From Paraspadella gotoi (taxonomy: Eukaryota > Chaetognatha): a stretch of 64,000 nt of DNA. Positions 35,543 to 64,000 of this stretch are shown here, one piece after another. Below the pieces are notes generated by a model. That model worked only from the letters and a program-made list of their open reading frames with translations, made no database searches and had not been told where the DNA came from. Position 1 is the first letter of the stretch, and each line of letters starts with the position of its first letter. The position numbers were made by a program, and so were the translations under genes. The DNA lies in the NCBI GenBank assembly GCA_051294375.1, contig CM119271.1:9882291-9946290 (forward strand), written 5' to 3'.

Positions 35543-38485
35543 GTTGTAGGAGAGAGAGAGACAAAAAAAAGTTGGAGAGATCGTGAGATAGAGTTGAAGA
35601 TAGATCGACAAAATGGAGATCGGGTGAGAGTGGAGGATACTCTTAAAACGCTTCTCAAAAATTGTCAAGTATTACTTTTTGCCTTTGTGAGATAGTATAC
35701 ACTTTTGTAACGATTTTATCCCAACTCATAATTCTTTGATTTAATTGAATGAATCTTCAATGAATGTATTTATATGTAGTAAAAAATACCTCTTGCTGAA
35801 AAGTAAGGCCGGTCCCGTGTGTTCGGTGAAGTTTCGATCAACGCGAATCCAAGTCGATATCTGCAGAAGATCGATGATAAGGAAGAGCAATTGCAAAGCG
35901 TCACATCGAATTGAATTTTTTTGTATTTTTAAATAGTTACATATTTGCATATTGCACGATAAGCATCCCATAGTATATCACTTATATCCCTGGAGTTACC
36001 TAAAACGATTAATAACGAAGCGCAGGGCCTCTTTTATAAATGATCACATGCGAGAAACATATGCGCAAGATGCATCTCATGACAAATCACATGCGATGTA
36101 ACTTAAAACAACTATGTAACAAGGCATATGTTCAATGTTCATCTATAAGTCACTTTTCGGTCGGTCTGTCGGTCCGTTGGTCTGTCCCACTTACGTTAAA
36201 AATGAATATAATTTGCCTATAGTTGGTTGCTAATTTGTTGAGAGAAAAACAAAATCTCAAATCTAAGGGACCGCTTAGATTTGAGATTTGCCGGCTTCAG
36301 GAATTCCTAAAACTAGTATAACTTATAGCATAAGGAATAATGCAGTGCATGTCATAAATACATGGGCAAAGAAAGTTAGTTAGCCATGTCATGTCCTGTC
36401 AGGTCACATTGGAATTAGCGTTCTTGTTAAAGAAATGAGGAAATCGTCTTTTCTCACCCGCAAGATCGAATTGGTCTCCAAATTCTTTATTCGCCAAACA
36501 ATTCTGATTTCTTCCTCGGGGCATTTCTCACTTCGGCGCAAGGGAATATAAAAACCTTCTCTTGAAGGGTTCGACTCGTCTGATAACAAAGTACTAATAC
36601 ATAATTAAGACGTTTTTGTAATAATTTACGGATAAAAATATTTAATGAAAAATTGTTTTACTATACTAGACTTTAAAACTTTATATTAAAATTTAAAAAT
36701 AAATGTAAAAATTTTAATAAATTTCACGATATATTAGATTTAATTGTATTCTTTATGTAAAGTATATTCTTTTATAATCTAATGGGGAGAGGGATGTTAG
36801 TGTTGTCTTCTGGATATAGAGGAAGCATCTATATAACACAAAGTTAAAAGTTACTTTCTGCCCTAGTTTTCTAATTAGATATTAGACATCATTCTTGTTA
36901 AGAAGTCATTTATTGAAAATTTCAAAATATCTAAAAATCTGTACAGAAAGGGGTGGAGAGGATAATAATTTGTTATCGAATTAAGGTTATTAATGATTCG
37001 CAATTGTTGAGGGTTAAGACTACAAAGTAGAATTTTATGTTCTGATAGTGAAACATACCGGGGAAAGCTTATATATAAGGGGCGTCCTTATATGTATATT
37101 AGATGTAAATTTGATTGTCTTTTATTTGTTATTCTTATATTTTAAATAGAATGATAGGATAGAATGATGGGATGATCAATATTAATGAAGTTGGATGTTT
37201 TTTTTTTAATAAATCAGTCAATAAAAAATTCAATCAGCTACTAAATCAATCAATCCCATGATTGATTTCCATTATTTTCGAATCATTTACTTTTTCGGTA
37301 CAATTTCCCAGGCTCCCGGCATTGTGAACTTTCGTTCGCCTCGGAAGTAACGTTATTGCAAACGTCCTTCTTGGCGGTAAATTGACAAACGCGACCGATT
37401 CTGCCGTCCTCAAGGATGACGTCCTGCAAGAAATACAATAAGGATCACGTTCCTTCGATAGATGATATGACACTTCAAAACCTTTAAGATGAATCCATCA
37501 AAGTTTCCATCGGATCGGATAAACAGTGCGGCGCATTCTGTCACTGAAGATACAGTCTGTCTTGTGATGTTTACGCAATCGTTATTTTTGTGGTCGTTCG
37601 AACCTTTAGATTCGGGAAATGAAAGGATGATGTACCTGTTAGTTACTTGGTTAATAGACGAGACACTGCCCACTGCCAATACTAAGAGACCTTATAAAAT
37701 TTCATTGTATTTTTAGAATTAATTATGAACAGTAAGGCGTAGTGAAAGTTACATACGAAAATTCTAAAAGTCAATTATGAACAACATACCATCAGTGAAC
37801 ATTAATTTGTAAAAAAAAATAATTTTATGTTTTTTTAATTTTCGCAGTAGGCTATATTTACTATCCTTATAAAATCGAAAAATTTCAAAATAGGATTTTC
37901 TTAATTTTGATTGCATATTTGAATAAAAAACTATATTTAATATATAAAAAGTTAATTTTCAGCTTAAAATATAGCTTTTTCTAATTTTTGACCTACTTAA
38001 TGAAGGAATTTTTCAAAAAGAGTTATATTTCTTTTTATTAACTTTTTACGACGAATCCAAATCCGCCAAAAAATCTTTGAAAAAAATGTTTTGAAATTTT
38101 AACATTTATTGGTTTAGTACTAGTATAAATATGGCCTACTGCGTAAATTGTAAAATTTATTATAAATTTTTTATTACTTAAATGTTCATTAGTATAATAT
38201 TGTTCGTTCCTTACTTTTAGAATTTTAATTAAAGTTAAATTTAGAAATTTTACTACGCCTTACTGCCCAGTGAATAAGGTCAGGAGGAAACACTAAGAGA
38301 CCTTATAAAATTTCATTGTATTTTTAGAATTAAATATGAACAGTGCTGTCTTTACCCACGAAAATGTTCGGTTTGATAAACTGCTCATTTGGAATTGAAA
38401 GTTCATCCGCTCTGGTCGTGAGAACTTTGAAGAAGAAGACGAAGGCGCATAAAATATGTAGTTTGAGTTTACAACGACGACGCAT
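34924..38485 (-). CDS. Unrecognised secreted glycoprotein, 7 exons, 309 aa
   Basis: Exons 5' to 3': 38356-38485, 37482-37672, 37291-37423, 36458-36579, 35790-35860, 35215-35390, 34924-35030. Every junction keeps phase, and the total of 930 nt ends in TAA. It starts MRRRCKLKLH and then has a hydrophobic stretch (ILCAFVFFFKVL), a good signal peptide with likely cleavage near TTRA|DE. Potential N-glycosylation sites are CVNIT, NNVT, NESS and RNFT. Other landmarks are CQFTAKKDVC, REGFYIPLRR, IRIVWRIKNLE, GRWAFVSREFRFGD, and a Cys-containing tail ending FCS. Alternating hydrophobic segments suggest a beta-sandwich, perhaps lectin- or carbohydrate-binding-like, but no family signature is clear and I assign no function. 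The single Cys in the signal region is excluded from the mature chain. An NRF-1/YY1-type promoter lies about 1.2 kb upstream at 39695-39744, implying a spliced 5' UTR. Confidence 0.7.
35497..35542. repeat. (GATA)n microsatellite
   Basis: About 11 GATA units in the intron between exons 35215-35390 and 35790-35860 of the secreted-protein gene. Confidence 0.9.
36137..36430 (+). repeat. Dispersed repeat family C, copy 2
   Basis: Same segments as at 15437-15760 (cacttttcggtcgg, ataatttgcctata, caaatctaaggg, gcagtgcatgtc, gggcaaagaaagtt). It contains a small internal palindrome, aatctaaggg-accgcttagatt. It lies in an intron of the secreted-protein gene. Confidence 0.7.
37681..37732 (+). repeat. 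52-bp direct repeat, left copy
   Basis: Reads actaagagaccttataaaa and onward, ending tatgaacag. The other copy is at 38291-38342 with one internal mismatch. The left copy abuts the acceptor (37673-37674) of exon 37482-37672 on the minus strand. Confidence 0.85.
37730..38265. mobile_element. MITE-like inverted-repeat element, copy 2
   Basis: Begins cagtaaggcgtagt and ends with the reverse complement, actacgccttactg. Subterminal sequence matches the element at 20445-20805 in inverted orientation. It is about 536 bp with no coding capacity, inserted in the first coding intron of the secreted-protein gene and flanked by 52-bp direct repeats. Confidence 0.75.
38291..38342 (+). repeat. 52-bp direct repeat, right copy
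   Basis: Second copy of the 37681-37732 segment. It ends 13 bp from the 5' splice site of the signal-peptide exon (38356). Confidence 0.85.
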
Positions 38486-39051
38486 CCCTTTATCCTCAAA
38501 GGATCCCATTTTGTTACCAGGGTATTCACGGCCCAAGGATAAACGTCTCAGTTCCCGCCGACGCTGTCTTAAAACAAGCAGGAATTGTCAATAGAAAGGG
38601 TCAAAAGTTTGATTTGAGAACTTTCCCAAAAAAAATTTTATTCGTTTTGGAAAAACTTAATAATTTAGAAGAAAAAATTATGATTTTTTTTTAAATTTGA
38701 TTCAAATTTTGAATTTGTTAATTGTAATTCACTGACAAAATATAAAAATTTATAAAATTACAATAATTTTATTCTTTAATTAACTTTTCAAGCAAGATCA
38801 GAATTTATTAGTACTTAAAAGAAAACTTTTATAATTTTATTATTTAAACACACTTTTTTATTATTTTTTACGGATTTATTTAATGCATTTGAATTTAGCG
38901 CTATTCGCTTGGATTAAAATACTGATAACTTATGACAAAAAATCGATTTTTGGAAACACATGAAAAGTTAAATAAAAAGGAGAGATACGTAATCCGAAAT
39001 GGGTTGACTCGTGAAAATCGATGCAACGGCCCATTATCATATTACTCAAAT

Positions 39052-39053
<2 letters not shown>

Positions 39054-39114
<61 letters not shown>

Positions 39115-39118
39115 GAGA
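39054..39118. repeat. (GA)n microsatellite
   Basis: About 65 bp of GA repeat upstream of the secreted-protein gene. Confidence 0.9.
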
Positions 39119-39694
39119 TTGTATTGTTTTACTATTTACCTTTTGTCGTTCCCCATCTACCTTAGTTTGAACCGTTCCTGATATAAAATAATAATCCAAT
39201 GGGTCCGATCGTTCGATCTGGGCATTGCAGACAACCCGGCAGTTTCATGTTACTATAATACCCCCATTTTATTGGTTTCATCGCTCCAGTTGAATTTTAG
39301 TTAGTTGAGAGTTGAGACAAAAGATCGCCCTTCCTACAGAACCAAGAAACAGGATTTGATATCAAGCCAAACCAGCTCGTCTCTAATCTATTAAGCTGAT
39401 ACTTGACCGGAACGACTATGAAAATGTGAACTAATACGACGACGAGGACGACGACGACAACAACAACAACAAAGTTTTTTTACTAACCATTTTAAGTGCT
39501 CGCTTATTTAAATTACTACGATACGGATTAACCATTTCTTTCGAAAAGTATATATTTTTAAACTCTAATATTTAAAAATGTTATTCTATTTTTCAAAGAA
39601 CAAATTGAAATTCTTCTCGGTAATGTACGATTGCTTCTTCCACAAGATTGATATTCTGTGTACAGAAAGCTGGGCTCGGACGTTATTAGGCAAT

Positions 39695-39744
39695 TGCGCA
39701 TGCGCGAATCATTTCGGGCGCCATGTTTTCTCTCCGCCATTTTG
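39695..39744 (-). promoter_or_regulatory. NRF-1 and YY1-type promoter elements
   Basis: A palindromic TGCGCATGCGC (39695-39705), the NRF-1 consensus, lies 28 bp from CCGCCATTTTG (39734-39744). On the minus strand the latter reads CAAAATGGCGG, the usual sense of a YY1 site just downstream of a start site. The pair lies 11-60 bp beyond the PP2A stop codon and upstream of the secreted-protein gene on the same strand. Known motif definitions; promoter activity is inferred. Confidence 0.5.
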
Positions 39745-39754
39745 AACGAGGAGC

Positions 39755-54827
<15,073 letters not shown>

Positions 54828-55751
54828 CGCGACGAATGAGATGCTCCGATGCTTATCGCGATTTTGAATACTGTATTGTAACGTTTTATCGCAATAAACT
54901 ACGTTAACAATTGATCAGAGAGGACGATATATCGAAAAATATTACTAGTTGGCTAAAAAAAAAAATCTAAAAAATCTAAATCTAAAAAAAAATCTTTCAA
55001 GAATCATTAATCAGCTTTGGATCGAAAATGTATTTTTATTCAATGGTATTCAAAGTCATCGCAGATCATTAGCGTTAATTCTATTCACAAACAAGAGTCA
55101 GTAAAAACAAAGCAAAAAAATTAACATTTTTTAAGACGTTCAGGCAGAAGGAAAGTCGAACCAGAACACACTGTATCAATCGAGTCCGAGCGAACCAGTC
55201 GCTCGATAGAGTTTAGGAATTTTAAAAATTCTCAAAATGTGGAATCACTTTGTACGACATTCATTTTCTTTAATTTTTTTACCATCTCTTTTCTTTTTTC
55301 CTTTCATTCTCTTTTCCTTTCCTACTCGTTTCCCCCCCACTGTTTCTACCCCTAATTTCCTCTTTTACTTTTTTCCCCATCTTCTAAAACCTTCTTTTAT
55401 TATCTCTTTAATTGTGGATAAGGCGCTGAGTGGGGCCGAAGAGTGCTATCCGCAACTTCTTTAACCACTCTAGAAGCCATGAAACGGGTCCTGGGCTCGG
55501 AACCAGGCTTGAGGGTTTTCCACGCCCCCAAGGCTTCTTTTTCTTTTTGCCCTTCTTCCTCCCTCTGACATTCTTCCTCTTCCCTTTACCCTTCCCTTCT
55601 TTTTTCGCCCTTCCCTTTCTACTACTTCAAGCTTTCTTACATCTCCATTTTAATTTCTTCTTCCACTTCTTACTTTCTTACCTAACCTCTTCCCTCTTTC
55701 ACTTCCTCTTCCTTTCCCCTCCTCCCCCTTCCTTCCTCCCTCTTTCCTCCC
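54828..55751. other. Spacer: PP2A 5' flank and LRR-gene 3' flank
   Basis: Immediately upstream of the PP2A ATG the minus strand reads tcatttcgtcgcg-like sequence without a TATA box. The stretch 55240-55780 is pyrimidine-rich, with open frames that are compositional. No further gene seen. Confidence 0.5.
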
Positions 55752-63883
<8,132 letters not shown>

Positions 63884-64000
63884 CTGAGAGACGGAAACGT
63901 GGATGTTCAAATGTATGAATGGATATTAATATACTGTTTTGAAAAAATAACGATGTATTAAAAAAAAACTAATAAAAGAGAACTATTAAACAAACTAGAG

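Overview
This window is from an animal nuclear genome, almost certainly an invertebrate; I cannot name the species. Genes are split by GT-AG introns of about 0.1 to 4 kb. The introns are AT-rich and the exons GC-rich. (CT)n/(GA)n microsatellites are very abundant, and small inverted-repeat elements, an LTR remnant and GATA arrays are scattered through the introns. The gene content is metazoan: an ADAM protease, XK-related protein, mago nashi, PP2A scaffold and a ciliary-type LRR protein. Exons were assembled by hand from splice sites, phase continuity and remembered family sequence, with no alignment software.

Layout. (1) 36-17939 (+): the 3' part of a membrane ADAM metalloprotease, running from disintegrin through Cys-rich, EGF and transmembrane segments to a Pro-rich tail. 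Its tail exons lie in a damaged part of the assembly: four N gaps, and a noisy second copy at 13565-16594 of the region 10391-13529. (2) 17940-22957: no gene seen. (3) 22958-23810 (-): a two-exon, strongly divergent mago nashi (exon junction complex) homologue of 159 aa. (4) 24265-33812 (-): a 14-exon gene joining an XK-related membrane domain to a long ankyrin-repeat C-terminus, about 1,230 aa. (5) 34924-38485 (-): a seven-exon, 309-aa secreted glycoprotein that I do not recognise. (6) 39755-54827 (-): a complete 16-exon PP2A scaffold (A/PR65) subunit of 582 aa, divergent for this family. (7) Nested on the opposite strand in PP2A introns: a single-exon 203-aa ORF (47688-48299), and a three-exon precursor (51001-52307) carrying five tandem copies of an amidated, cationic, amphipathic peptide. 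(8) 55752-63883 (-): the 3' part of a leucine-rich-repeat protein with a Lys/Glu-rich insert, possibly LRRC71-like.

The genes do not form a pathway. The best candidates for something undescribed are the five-copy peptide precursor nested in a PP2A intron, the XKR-ankyrin fusion and the divergent mago homologue. Repeat structure includes a 218-bp palindromic element, a terminal-inverted-repeat element flanked by 52-bp direct repeats beside a splice acceptor, a triplicated ~233-bp satellite, and an LTR with a tRNA-Leu-type primer-binding site between two GATA arrays.
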